Assembly (NCBI GenBank): GCA_020636375.1
Contig: JACJXZ010000006.1
Span: 310,001-374,000 of the forward strand
Direction: 5' to 3'
From: Lewinellaceae bacterium
GTDB taxonomy: Bacteria; Bacteroidota; Bacteroidia; Chitinophagales; Saprospiraceae
DNA: 64,000 bases
Shown: positions 18,751 to 28,800 of the stretch, piece by piece
Numbering within the stretch: the stretch's first letter is position 1
Layout of the letters: each line of letters opens with the position of its first letter
The notes under the pieces: generated by a model
Databases searched by the model: none
Told to the model about the DNA's origin: nothing
The model's input: the letters and a program-made list of their open reading frames with translations, nothing else
Made by a program: the position numbers and the translations under genes

Positions 18751-19890
18751 TTAAGGCCGCCCCTCCCCCTGCTGCCGGTTGACCACCGGATATGCATACT
18801 TCCTCAGCAGAATCTCCCGCGCCTTCGGGGAATACCCCCTGCACAGCTTGTCCACATAGGCCAGGAATTCCTGCTTTTTCTCCTGGCTGTAGTGCCCCTG
18901 CCACTGGGCCGTCCCGTGCAGCAGGTCGCAGGCGGCGTAGTTGTTGTCGAACAGGCGATAGGAGCGGTAGATAGAGTGGTCGATTGCAGCAGCCAGGCCG
19001 GCGGCTTTATCGTTGACATTGCTAATGGCGGCCAGCCGGCCGATCTCTTCCTGCAGTTCCGGTTGTACGCTGAGGTGTACCCGGCCTTTGTACCCGATGA
19101 TGCCGGTTTCGATATTCAGGTAGTCCTCGTTCTCCTTTTTGTCGTATGGCCGGCCCTCCGCTTTGGCCAGCAGTTCCCGCAGCTTGAACCGGTCGCAGGG
19201 GTCGTATTCGTAGGAGAGGGACATGGGGCGGATGCGCAGGGCGCGGAACCCTTCCTCAAAACTGCCCTCATTGCTCAGGTGCAGCATCTTGAGCAGGCCC
19301 TGCTGGGTAGTGTCGTTGCCGTCCTTGGCGCGGCCCTCCCGCTGGGCCAGCCAGACGGAGGTTTTGCCGTTCGTGACCCGGTCCCGGATATAGGCGGAGA
19401 GCAGGCGGGAGTGGCGGTACATTTCCCGCGGCGGCGCGTCCCGAACGACGGTAAAGATCTTATTGAGGCGGGTAATGGCCCGGACCATGCCCGATTTCAG
19501 CAGGTTGTCGCCGATGGCGATCTCTGCCGTCGGCAGGCCGTGGTCGCTCAGGAGCAGGTTCAGGATGGCGGAGTCGAGGATAATGTCCCGGTGGTTGGAA
19601 ATGTAGAGGTGCGTTTGCCCGGGTTTCAGGGTTTCGATGCCGGAGCAGGTGAGCTCGTCGATGGACTGCCGGAAGAAATGCCGGAGCCAGGGTTTGACGA
19701 CTTTGGTTTGAAAATCCCGGATGGTGTCGACGCTGTCGATCAGTTGCAGCAGGCTTTCCTGCGATGCCTCCGTATCCACGAAGCGCAGCATGTTGAGGAA
19801 CGGCTGGTGCTTTCGGAGTTCGCTTAGCACCGGCCGGACGTCTTTGTCCTGATAGGGAGCGAGGCTTTCCAGGTCGGGGTGTTCATCCAT
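18751..19890 (-). CDS. PlsC-like 1-acylglycerol-3-phosphate acyltransferase
   Basis: The 379-residue protein carries HLYISNHRDIILDSA, the acyltransferase catalytic block (His and Asp), then VWLAQREGRAKDGND, the EGR-type substrate block, and RIRPMSLSYEYDPCD. This long form with N- and C-terminal helical extensions is common in Bacteroidota and is expected to acylate glycerolipid intermediates at the inner membrane. It has no signal peptide. It stands alone between decayed genes. Confidence 0.82.
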   Translation of the reverse strand: MDEHPDLESLAPYQDKDVRPVLSELRKHQPFLNMLRFVDTEASQESLLQLIDSVDTIRDFQTKVVKPWLRHFFRQSIDELTCSGIETLKPGQTHLYISNHRDIILDSAILNLLLSDHGLPTAEIAIGDNLLKSGMVRAITRLNKIFTVVRDAPPREMYRHSRLLSAYIRDRVTNGKTSVWLAQREGRAKDGNDTTQQGLLKMLHLSNEGSFEEGFRALRIRPMSLSYEYDPCDRFKLRELLAKAEGRPYDKKENEDYLNIETGIIGYKGRVHLSVQPELQEEIGRLAAISNVNDKAAGLAAAIDHSIYRSYRLFDNNYAACDLLHGTAQWQGHYSQEKKQEFLAYVDKLCRGYSPKAREILLRKYAYPVVNRQQGEGRP

Positions 19891-19989
19891 AGAAGGTAAA
19901 GATACGAATTTACCGCGAGTGTGGGATGTTATGGCGGTGATGAGAAAATGCCGGAAACCAGAGGCGGCGGTTGGTTATTGATTGTTGCT

Positions 19990-20040
19990 GGTTGTTGGTT
20001 GTCCGTTCGGCACCCCATGCCCTACGGACAACAACCAACC
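19990..20040. repeat. Imperfect inverted repeat of GGTTGTTG units
   Basis: GGTTGTTGGTTGTCCGT (19990-20006) is mirrored by ACGGACAACAACCAACC (20024-20040), giving a long hairpin. A related mix of GTTGATCGTTG/CAACAATCAACGG occurs at 63026-63140. The remainder of the space 19891-20190 holds no gene. Confidence 0.6.
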
Positions 20041-20194
20041 GACAACGGACAACAATCCAAACACCGATGGATATTCAACCTGTCGGCCAGGAAAAGTCAA
20101 TGGCATAAACGTTCAGGCAGGAAAAAATTACGCACATTACACTTTTTCGTAGGAAAAAATGAGATTTTTTACATTTTTAAGCACGTAAGCGGAA

Positions 20195-20407
20195 GTGGAT
20201 TTTATTGTGCAATCCAACAACGATATTTTTCCTGTAGAAGTAAAAAGCGGGATCAGCCGCAAGGCCAAAAGCCTGCGCAGTTACGCTGATAAATATGGCC
20301 CGGAAAAAATATTCCGCCTGTCGCCCCGCAATTTTGCCGAAGATGACAACTTCGTCAACCTTCCGTTGTATGCTGCCTTTGTACTGCCGCATTTATTCAA
20401 AAGATAG
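20195..20407 (+). pseudogene. C-terminal fragment of a DUF4143 ATPase
   Basis: The 70-codon frame reads MDFIVQSNNDIFPVEVKSG, the PD-(D/E)XK-like DUF4143 motif (E-V-D-F, then E-V-K). It continues RKAKSLRSYADKYGPEKIFRLSPRNF and NLPLYAAFVLPHLF, the usual end of ATP-binding DUF4143 proteins of about 400 residues. The Walker domain is absent upstream, so only the tail survives. Confidence 0.7.
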
Positions 20408-20443
20408 GGCTACACTTTATCTACTGCCATCTAACCGGCTTTA

Positions 20444-20542
20444 TTGCCACAAAGACTCCAAGGCACAAAGATTTCACCAAGGCTTTGTGTAATCTTAGAG
20501 TCCGTCTGTTCAGCCGGATAAATTTTTGTGTCTTTGTGGCAA
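20444..20542. repeat. Hairpin repeat of the GCCACAAAGAC family
   Basis: The ends TTGCCACAAAGAC (20444-20456) and GTCTTTGTGGCAA (20530-20542) are exact inverted repeats. The interior (CACCAAGGCTTTGTG, AATCTTAG) is nearly identical to that of the element at 41660-41818. It lies directly upstream of the GH2 gene and may form part of its leader. Confidence 0.75.
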
Positions 20543-20584
20543 AAGCTTATTGACCCAGCTAATATAGTTACAAAAAAACAATCC

Positions 20585-23020
20585 ATGAAAAAGATCAGGC
20601 ACCTTCTGCTTGCCGGGCTTCTTACCCTCCTCTCTGGCCTGGCCCCCGCCCAGGAAAGAACCCTCGCTACATTACAGGACGGCTGGAAATTCTACAAAGG
20701 CCCGCAGGAACAAGGCGCCGCCTCCGGCCTGGACGACAGCGCCTGGCTGCCCGTCAGGGTACCCCACGACTGGGCCATCGCCGGCCCATTCATCCCGGAC
20801 GGCGACGGCAACACCGGCAAGCTGCCCTGGAAAGGGGAAGGCTGGTACCGCCGCGCCCTGGACATTCCCGCCGCTATGGCCGGCAAGCGTTTTTACCTGA
20901 TCTTCGACGGCGTCATGGCCTTCCCCAAAGTATACGTCAACGGGAAACTGGCGGGCGAGTGGGATTACGGCTACAATTCTTTCTACCTGGACATCACCGA
21001 TCACGTCAAGCCGGGCTCGCCCAACCTGCTGGCCGTCCACGCCGACACCCGGAAGCACGACAGCCGCTGGTATCCCGGCGCCGGCATCTACCGGAAGGTG
21101 CAGCTGCTGGCCGTCAACCCGGTCCACGTCGGCGTATGGGGAACATATATCACCACGCCCATCGTCAAGCCGCATTACGCGGACGTCCGGGTACGGGCTA
21201 CGGTTTACAACCTTTCGGAAAAAACGGATAGCATACAGGTGGTTCACGAGATCGTTTCGCCGGATGGCGCCGTTGTCGCTGCCGGCGAGGCCGCCGGCCT
21301 GATCCGCGCCGGCCATTCCCGGGATTTGGAAATCACGGTTGCCCTGCCGAACCCCCGCCGCTGGGATATCGACGACCCTGCCCTGTACGAGCTGCGTACT
21401 ACCGTGCGCGCCGGCGGCCGGGATGTCGATGCTTACGCCACCTCTTTCGGCGTGCGGGCCATCCGGTTCACGGCCGATGACGGGTTCTTCCTTAACGGCA
21501 GGAGAATCCAGCTCAAAGGCGTCAACCTCCACCACGATCACGGGCCGCTGGGCGCCGCCTTCTACCCCCGCGCCATGGAGCGGCAGCTGGAGATCATGAA
21601 GGCCATGGGCGCCAACGCCATCCGCAACAGCCACAACACCGCCGCGCCCGAGCTGCTGGACCTATGCGACCGCATGGGCCTGCTGCTCTTCAACGAGGTG
21701 TTCGACAAATACGACGCCAAAGCCGGCATCACCGAAGAAACGGACTTTGAGGAATTTGCCCGCCGCAACATCCGCAACTTCGTCGTTCGCGACCGGAACC
21801 ACCCCTGCGTGTTCCTCTGGAGCGTGGGCAACGAGATCGGGGACGTGCAGTGGAACCTCAACAACGGGTTCCAGCGCCTGCACACCATGCTGAACTACGT
21901 GGACAAATACGACCCCACCCGCCCCACCACCCTGGTCAACGACAGCTGGGAAAGCGCCAAACTCCGCCATTTCGACTACTACGACGTGCATTGCTGGAAC
22001 TACGGCCGCCGCTACCGGCTGGCCCGGCAGCTGGAGCCCAACAAGGCCGTCGTTATCAGCGAATCGGCCTCGACCCTCAGCACCCGCGGCTTTTACGAAT
22101 TCCCCCTCCCGGAAGAAAAGACGGATTTCACCCGTTCGCTGCAGGTGAGTTCTTACGACCTGAACGCCCCCTGGTGGGCGGAAATCGCCGACGACGACTT
22201 TATGTGGCAGCAGGAAGAGCCCTACGTCGCCGGCGAATTCGTATGGACGGGCTTCGACTACCTGGGCGAGCCGACGCCTTACGACAACCGGTCGGTAATA
22301 GAGATGGGCATGACGGCCCGGGAGGCCTCCCGCAGTTCCTACTTCGGCGCCGTCGACCTGGTGGGCATCCCCAAGGACCGGTTCTACCTCTACAAAAGCT
22401 ACTGGAAGCCGGAGGAAACCACCATCCACATCCTGCCCCACTGGAACTGGGAGGGCAGGGCAGGAAAAAACGTGCCCGTATTCGTCTACACCAACGGAGA
22501 CTGCGCCGAGCTTTTCCTCAACGGCCAATCCCAGGGCAGGCGGTGCAAAGACCCTAAATCAGAAAGCTCTGTCGAGCGGTTCCGGCTGATGTGGCGGGAC
22601 GTGGCCTACCAGCCGGGCGAGCTGCGCGTGGTGGCCTACAAAGCCGGCAAGAAGCTTGGGGAAAAAACCGTGCGGACAGCCGGCAAGCCCGCCCGGCTGA
22701 AACTCACGGTGGACCGGGCGCAAATCGAAGCCGGCGGCATGGATCTGGCCTACATCCTGGTTGAAGCGCTGGATGAAAACGGCAACCCGGCCCCCCTTGC
22801 CGGCGACAAAGTCTCTGTTTCCGTAGAAGGCAACGGCAGCATAGCCGGAGTGGGCAACGGCAACCCGCAGTCTTTTGAGCCGTTCCAGGCGGAGCAGGTG
22901 TCCCTTTTTAACGGAAAAGCGATGATCATTGTAAGATCGGGCAGCGGGCCGGGCGAAGTAGTTGTGACGGCGCAGGCCGAAGGGTTGGGGGAAAGCCGGG
23001 TGGAGGTGGCGGTGCAGTGA
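20585..23020 (+). CDS. Secreted GH2-family glycoside hydrolase (beta-galactosidase-like)
   Basis: From ATG 20585 the 811-residue product has a signal peptide (to about 22, APAQ). A GH2 sugar-binding domain follows (VRVPHDWAIAGPF, WYRRALDIP), then a GH2 Ig-like domain and a TIM barrel. FLWSVGNEIGD holds the acid/base Glu417 and VAGEFVWTGFDYLGEPTPY the nucleophile Glu551. The segment FYLYKSYW...ILPHWNWEG is the DUF4982-type domain, and the tail has an invasin/Big-like domain (LKLTVDRAQIEAGGMDLAYILVEALDENGN). The likely activity is an exo-beta-galactosidase or related glycosidase in the periplasm or at the surface. There is no SusC/D next to it. Confidence 0.9.
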   Translation: MKKIRHLLLAGLLTLLSGLAPAQERTLATLQDGWKFYKGPQEQGAASGLDDSAWLPVRVPHDWAIAGPFIPDGDGNTGKLPWKGEGWYRRALDIPAAMAGKRFYLIFDGVMAFPKVYVNGKLAGEWDYGYNSFYLDITDHVKPGSPNLLAVHADTRKHDSRWYPGAGIYRKVQLLAVNPVHVGVWGTYITTPIVKPHYADVRVRATVYNLSEKTDSIQVVHEIVSPDGAVVAAGEAAGLIRAGHSRDLEITVALPNPRRWDIDDPALYELRTTVRAGGRDVDAYATSFGVRAIRFTADDGFFLNGRRIQLKGVNLHHDHGPLGAAFYPRAMERQLEIMKAMGANAIRNSHNTAAPELLDLCDRMGLLLFNEVFDKYDAKAGITEETDFEEFARRNIRNFVVRDRNHPCVFLWSVGNEIGDVQWNLNNGFQRLHTMLNYVDKYDPTRPTTLVNDSWESAKLRHFDYYDVHCWNYGRRYRLARQLEPNKAVVISESASTLSTRGFYEFPLPEEKTDFTRSLQVSSYDLNAPWWAEIADDDFMWQQEEPYVAGEFVWTGFDYLGEPTPYDNRSVIEMGMTAREASRSSYFGAVDLVGIPKDRFYLYKSYWKPEETTIHILPHWNWEGRAGKNVPVFVYTNGDCAELFLNGQSQGRRCKDPKSESSVERFRLMWRDVAYQPGELRVVAYKAGKKLGEKTVRTAGKPARLKLTVDRAQIEAGGMDLAYILVEALDENGNPAPLAGDKVSVSVEGNGSIAGVGNGNPQSFEPFQAEQVSLFNGKAMIIVRSGSGPGEVVVTAQAEGLGESRVEVAVQ

Positions 23021-23185
23021 CTGTGCTCCATTTGTTTTTGAAAATATGCCTGACGGGCCTTTGATTTTAATAAAAATCAGCCAGAACTAAAATAAAAAAC
23101 ACGATTTGGCTGTTTAAAATATTGAATAAATAGCCAAATCTGCTAAAAAAACGCATATTCGGCTATCGAAACTCATCCAAGGCAT

Positions 23186-24628
23186 ATGAGCAGTTTATTT
23201 ACAGGGCGGGAAAAAGAGCGGGCGATCCTCAAAGAGTTGTTGAATTCCGGAGAATCCGAATTTGTGGCGGTGTACGGCCGCAGGCGGGTCGGCAAGACCT
23301 TTCTGGTAGAAACTGTATACCAGGACCAAATTGTTTTTGAGATCACGGGATTGAACAAGGCAAGCAAAGAAATGCAACTGGAGAACTTTGCCAACCTGCT
23401 CAACGCCCGCCTTCGGGGAGTCGCCCGGATGCTCAACCCGCCGAAGTCCTGGCTCCAGGCGTTCTTCAAATTGCAGGAATATCTCGAAACGCTCAAACGG
23501 CAGGGGAAGCTTGTCATATTCATTGACGAATTGCCCTGGCTGGCAACCGGAAAATCCGGTTTTCTACAGGCCCTGGAAAATTTTTGGAACAGCTGGGCTT
23601 CCAAGAGGAACGACGTCATCCTGGTGGTATGCGGCTCGGCAGCATCATGGATGATCTCGAACGTAGTGAAAAGCAAAGGAGGCCTCCACAACCGCATTAC
23701 CAGGAGAATCCGGTTGTTGCCTTTCAATTTATGCGAAACGGAAAGCTATCTCCGGAACAGGGGGATTAAACTGGACCGCTACTCCATCCTCCAGCTGTAT
23801 ATGGCGATGGGAGGCATACCCCACTATCTCAAGGAAATACGGAAAGGCAAAAGCGCCATGCAAGTCATTGACGAAGTTTGCTTTACGAAAGATGGCTTGT
23901 TGTTTGACGAATTCAAAAACCTGTACGAAGCTCTTTATTCCAAACCGGAAAGATACATCAGCATTATCCAGGCGCTGGCGAATAAGCCAAAAGGCATGAC
24001 CCGAAACGAGATCATCGAAACCTGCAAGCTATCTTCAGGAGGCACCACTACCCGCGTGTTGGACAGCCTGGAGGAATCGGGGTTTATCATGCATTACCTG
24101 CCTGTTGGCAAGAACGCTAAACTGGCTCTTTACAAATTGACGGACCCTTATTCCGCTTTTTACCTGAAATTCATAGCCGGCACGCGCACCGCCGGGGAGG
24201 GAACCTGGGTAAAAAAATCAGCCACCCCTTCCTGGAGAAGCTGGAGCGGGTTTGCCTTCGAGCGTTTGTGTTTTTCGCATATTGCCCAGATCAAAAAAGC
24301 CCTGGGCATCAGCGGCGTGTATACCGAAGAGTCGGCTTGGGCCGGCCAGGAGGAAGCAACCGGCGCCGGCGCCCAGATAGACTTGCTGATCGACCGGGCG
24401 GATAACGTGATCAACGTCTGCGAGATTAAATTCTCCCAAAATCCTTTTGCCATTGACAAGAAATATGCCGCCGAGCTGAGAAATAAGCTGTTCGCCTTCC
24501 GGCAGAACACCAAAACCCGCAAAACCCTCTTCCTCACCATGATCACCACCTTCGGCCTGGCGGAAAACCAATACAGCACTTCTATGGTAGAACAGAGCCT
24601 GGATATGGATGCGTTGTTTGAGCAATGA
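23186..24628 (+). CDS. AAA ATPase with C-terminal DUF234 nuclease-like domain
   Basis: The 480-residue protein has Walker A YGRRRVGKT (about 30-38) and Walker B LVIFIDELPWLA (about 107-118). A sensor-like CGSAASWMI follows, then a winged-helix part (MTRNEIIETCKLSSGGTTTRVLDSLEESGFI). The DUF234 domain (YKLTDPYSAFYLKFI) contains a PD-(D/E)XK-like pattern GAQIDLLIDRADNVINVCEIKFS. This is the archaeal/Bacteroidota ATP-binding DUF234 family, of unknown function and often repeated in genomes. The stop is 164 bp before the DUF4058 gene. It has the same general type as the DUF4143 remnant at 20195 but is a different family. Confidence 0.88.
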   Translation: MSSLFTGREKERAILKELLNSGESEFVAVYGRRRVGKTFLVETVYQDQIVFEITGLNKASKEMQLENFANLLNARLRGVARMLNPPKSWLQAFFKLQEYLETLKRQGKLVIFIDELPWLATGKSGFLQALENFWNSWASKRNDVILVVCGSAASWMISNVVKSKGGLHNRITRRIRLLPFNLCETESYLRNRGIKLDRYSILQLYMAMGGIPHYLKEIRKGKSAMQVIDEVCFTKDGLLFDEFKNLYEALYSKPERYISIIQALANKPKGMTRNEIIETCKLSSGGTTTRVLDSLEESGFIMHYLPVGKNAKLALYKLTDPYSAFYLKFIAGTRTAGEGTWVKKSATPSWRSWSGFAFERLCFSHIAQIKKALGISGVYTEESAWAGQEEATGAGAQIDLLIDRADNVINVCEIKFSQNPFAIDKKYAAELRNKLFAFRQNTKTRKTLFLTMITTFGLAENQYSTSMVEQSLDMDALFEQ

Positions 24629-24791
24629 CGCCTCCCGATGATCCTTCCGATAGGATAATTACCCTTTCACGACAAAAACACCATATCCCCCGGATGCGCC
24701 TTCATCTTCAGGCTCGTTTTCGTCACCTGCACGATGCTCCACCGCATTGAAAAACAAAAAACTTTCGTATTTTGAGAAAAAACAAAACTGC

Positions 24792-25589
24792 ATGATGTCG
24801 CCTTTTCCCGGCATGAACCCCTGGCTCGAAGGTTACCTGTGGGCTGACCTGCACCATGAACTGGCAAGCAGTATACGCAGGCAACTGGCACCGCAGGTGA
24901 AGCCGAAATACGTCGTGCGCATTGATACTTACACCTACAAGGATATCTTGCCGGATGAAGAAGTCGGCATTTTTCACCCCGACGTGGAAATTTTAAAAAA
25001 GCCTCCCCATACGCCTGGAGAACTCCTGTCTGAACCAGAGGAAACCTACAGCGCGACCACGCCCCCGACCCTGGTTTTCCCAACCCGGCTAACCATTGAA
25101 GCCCGGGTTCCGGTAGTCGAAATCCGGGATAAAGGGAATAACCAACTCATCACAGCGATTGAAATCCTTTCCCCTGCCAATAAGCGCAACCCCGGCCTCG
25201 TGCAATACCGCGAAAAAAGAGAACTGCTGTTTACCAGCGGGGTTCATCTGCTCGAAATCGACTTGCTGAGAAAAGGGCAACACCCTGCCGCCCATCCCGC
25301 ATTGCCCGACTGGGCGCATTACTTCGTGATGCTGGTTCGGGCCAACCAAAACAAGACGCAGGTTTGGGCTTTAACCATCCGGGACAAGCTGCCCATATTG
25401 CCGACGCCCCTGAAATCTCCCGATCCGGATATCCGGCTCGACCTGGGCAAGGCGCTCCGGGAAGCCACCCGGGCGGGCGATTACGACGAAACCATAAACT
25501 ACCGGGAAGAGCCGCCGCCGCCGCCCTTCGCTATTCAGGACCAGGATTGGCTGAAGGGTGTTTTGAAGGAGAGCAAGCTCATCCCCTGA
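24792..25589 (+). CDS. DUF4058 family protein
   Basis: I choose ATG 24792 (or 24795) because DUF4058 proteins start with PSPFPGMDPYLE; here MMSPFPGMNPWLEGYLWADLHHEL. The 265-residue protein continues with VRIDTYTYKD, EARVPVVEIRDKGNNQLITAIEILSPANKRNPGLVQYREKRELL and VHLLEIDLLRKG. The E-I-L-S-P-A-N-K and E-I-D-L motifs resemble a PD-(D/E)XK nuclease core, but no function is established. The length is normal. Confidence 0.85.
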   Translation: MMSPFPGMNPWLEGYLWADLHHELASSIRRQLAPQVKPKYVVRIDTYTYKDILPDEEVGIFHPDVEILKKPPHTPGELLSEPEETYSATTPPTLVFPTRLTIEARVPVVEIRDKGNNQLITAIEILSPANKRNPGLVQYREKRELLFTSGVHLLEIDLLRKGQHPAAHPALPDWAHYFVMLVRANQNKTQVWALTIRDKLPILPTPLKSPDPDIRLDLGKALREATRAGDYDETINYREEPPPPPFAIQDQDWLKGVLKESKLIP

Positions 25590-25659
25590 GGCCGCCGGTT
25601 TTTCATCTGTAAAAAACTTCGAAAAGATCAGGTAAATTTATATCCCGGAAAATATGCCG

Positions 25660-25684
25660 TCCGAAAAGTAATGTTCTTTTCGGA
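25660..25684. terminator. Hairpin after the DUF4058 gene
   Basis: TCCGAAAAG-TAATGTT-CTTTTCGGA gives a 9-bp perfect stem 70 bp after the stop codon, a plausible transcription terminator. The rest of 25590-25823 shows no gene. Confidence 0.5.
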
Positions 25685-25823
25685 AACAATTTCACAATTT
25701 AACCGTAAACGCCTGTAATCCTCCTCGCCTTTCCGCCGGCCATGATCCTTTGTTGGCCTCTATGCCCTCCAACCATTTGCTCCATCAATACAGGTTAATC
25801 ATCAGCAAAACGCATCCCTGAAC

Positions 25824-28800
25824 ATGAACACCCCGCACACCTTATACCCGATGCCAGGCAAGCCGGCACATGCTCGTCTTTCAAACAGGCGCTTCCACGC
25901 CCGAATTGCTGCGTTCACCGCTATGCTCCTGCTTTTATGCAGCCACTTAACAGCGACGACCTACTACGTCGACGCCCAAAACGGCAGCGACAACTACAAT
26001 GGCACCGCCCCCACCCACCAAAGCGACAAGGAAGGCCCCTGGAAGTCCCTTTCCAAAGTCAACGCCACCCGCTTTTCTCCGGGCGACCGAATCCTGTTCA
26101 AGCGAGGAAGCACCTGGACGGACGGCCCGCTCGAACCCCGCAACGGCGGCACTCCCGGCGGCACCGTCACCATCCACGACAGCGTGATCGGCAAACCCTT
26201 CAGCTTCGATCTCGTCGACCCGGATAACAACAACTGTATCTACTTCGGCGCCTACGGGGAAGGGCCCAAACCCAAAATTGACTGCCAGGGCAAAAGAGGC
26301 ATTATCATCCGGCACAACTACATCATCGTCGAAAACCTGCACTTCGACAACGGCGACAACAACGTGGTGTGGCTCGCCGCCGAAGACGGCAACTTCTGGG
26401 TCAATATCTTTCATGTGGACGTCACCAACACCCGGGCCAATGCCGTGCGCTCCTCCTACGGCGGCGGCCACCTCTGGTTGAAGGGCCTTTACGTTTATAA
26501 CTACGGCGTCAACGGCATCCTGCTCAACGGTTCTAAAAACAACAAGCTGAAAGGCGTACTCGTGGAAGACTGCCGGGTGGAAGACCCCGAAACCGTCGAA
26601 AAGGAAGACGCCATCACCTGCCACCGCGACAAGGAAGGCAACGACATGGAAGGCGACGTCATCATCCGCAACAACACCATCCGCAACTCCGGGGAGGACG
26701 GCATCGACATCACTACCGGCCATAATATCCTGCTGGAGGGCAACGACATCCGACACTCCTACTCCGGTGGCATCTATATCGTCAAAGACTGGGTAAGCAC
26801 CGTAGAGGCCCGCGGCAATTTCCTCTTCTCCAATTCCATCAGCAAAGGCGTCGGCGACCTCACCATCGAAGTGCCTGACGTGTGGGTCTACAACAACGTG
26901 ATCGCCGGCTCCGGCCACCACTGCCTGCTCATCGGCAGCACGGACAACGTCAAAATCTGGAATAATGTCATCGCCCCGAAGAACCGCACCGGCAATTTTA
27001 TCTGGTTCCGGGAGGACATCGGCAAAGTTGAGTTCAAAAACAACATTTTCGACTTTTCGCAAACCGATCAGGATATCAGCGGGGACATCGTGCCGGGCAT
27101 CTCCTTCGATTATAACTGTTACTACGGAACATCCGAATCCCAGCGGATTTACGGCAAGAAAGATTTCCGGGAAATGCGGGCGGCCCATCCCGGCTTCGAG
27201 CCCCACGGCGTATGGGCCGACCCCCAGTTTGCCGGCCCGCAAAGAAACGCTCCCGAGCATTTTATGCCGGCTTCCGGTAGCCCCTGTATCGACAAAGGCG
27301 CCGAAGTGCCCATCAAAGTGGACATCCGGGGCGCCGCCCGGCCCCAGGGCGCCGGCGCCGACCTTGGCATTTATGAACTAGGGGCGGCAGATTGCAATCC
27401 CGATCCCAACATCACCAGCTTTCCCGGCAGCCCCTGCGACGACGGCGACCCCAATACGGCCAACGATATTTACCAGGACGACTGCCGGTGTGCCGGCACG
27501 CCGGGCGGCCCCTGCGCGGGAATCGGCGACGCCGACAGCGACGGCATCTGCGCCGATGCAGACTGCGACGACAACGACGCCGGGATCGCCTACCGGCGCG
27601 GCGACGCCTGCGACGACGGCGACCCAAACACCGTTGGCGAAACCATACAAGACAACTGCCGCTGCGGCGGCGGCACTATCGCCCCCCTGCGCGCCTGCGC
27701 CCGCATCAGCAACAGCCGGGATGACGCCGAGGAATGGGCCTCCGGCAAAGTGGACCTGGCCAGCAGCGACCTGGAATTGACGGAGGACCCGAGGAAGGGG
27801 CCGCAGTACGTCGGCCTGAGGTTCAATACCCTCAGCTTGCCGAAAGGAGCAACTGTAACCCGGGCCTATCTTCAGTTTACCGTCGATGAAACCCGTAACG
27901 TCGAACCCTGCGAACTCGTCATCCATGGCCTGGCCAGCGACAATACCCCGCCCTTCAGCAACGCCGGCGCAGACATCAGCTCCCGCACCCGGACCAGGGC
28001 CTCTGTGGCCTGGCGGCCGGAGAAATGGCTCAACGACGGCGACGCCCAAGCCGCCCAGCAAACGCCCGACCTGGCCGCCATCATCCGGGAGATCGTGGAA
28101 CGGCCCGGCTATTCGCCCAACAGCGCTATCGGCCTGCTCATCGAAGGCACAGGCGCCCGGACCGCTGACTCGTACGACGGCCGGGCAGGCAAAGCCCCTG
28201 AACTCTGCGTGGAATATACCCTTGGCCCCGCGACTTCCCCAGGTTACGATTGCCCGGCCCTACAGGCCAATGTCGGCGACGCCTGCGACGACGGCGACAA
28301 TACCACCGTCAACGACGCCATCGACGGCGCCTGCCGCTGCGCGGGAATCCCTACCCCCTGCACCGGCATCGGCGACGCCGACGGCGACGGCATCTGCACC
28401 GGTACCGACTGCGACGACCGGAACGCCGCCATCACTACAAAACCCGGCGACGCCTGCGACGACGGCAACCCCAACACGTCCGGGGAAGTCATCCAGGCGG
28501 ACTGCAGCTGCGGCGGAGGTACCATCAAGGCCCCGCCGGTCCGGGCCTGCGCCCGGATCAGCGATAATAAAGACGACGCCGAAGAGGACGGTGACGGCAA
28601 CGTCAGCCTGTCCAGCACCGACCTCGAGCTGGCGAACGACCCCAAAGACGGCGACCAGGCCATCGGCCTGCGGTTTGCCGGGCTAGGCATACCGCCGGGC
28701 GCCGCCATTACGGGCGCCTACCTCCAGTTTACCGTCGATGAAAACAAGGACCTCGACCCCTGCCAGCTCGTCCTCTACGGGCAGGCCAGCGACGAAGCCC

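Noticed and set aside
25947..27260. 437-codon antisense frame
   Set aside because: Shadow of the beta-helix gene; Val/Asp/Gly-rich repeats mirror the sense repeats.
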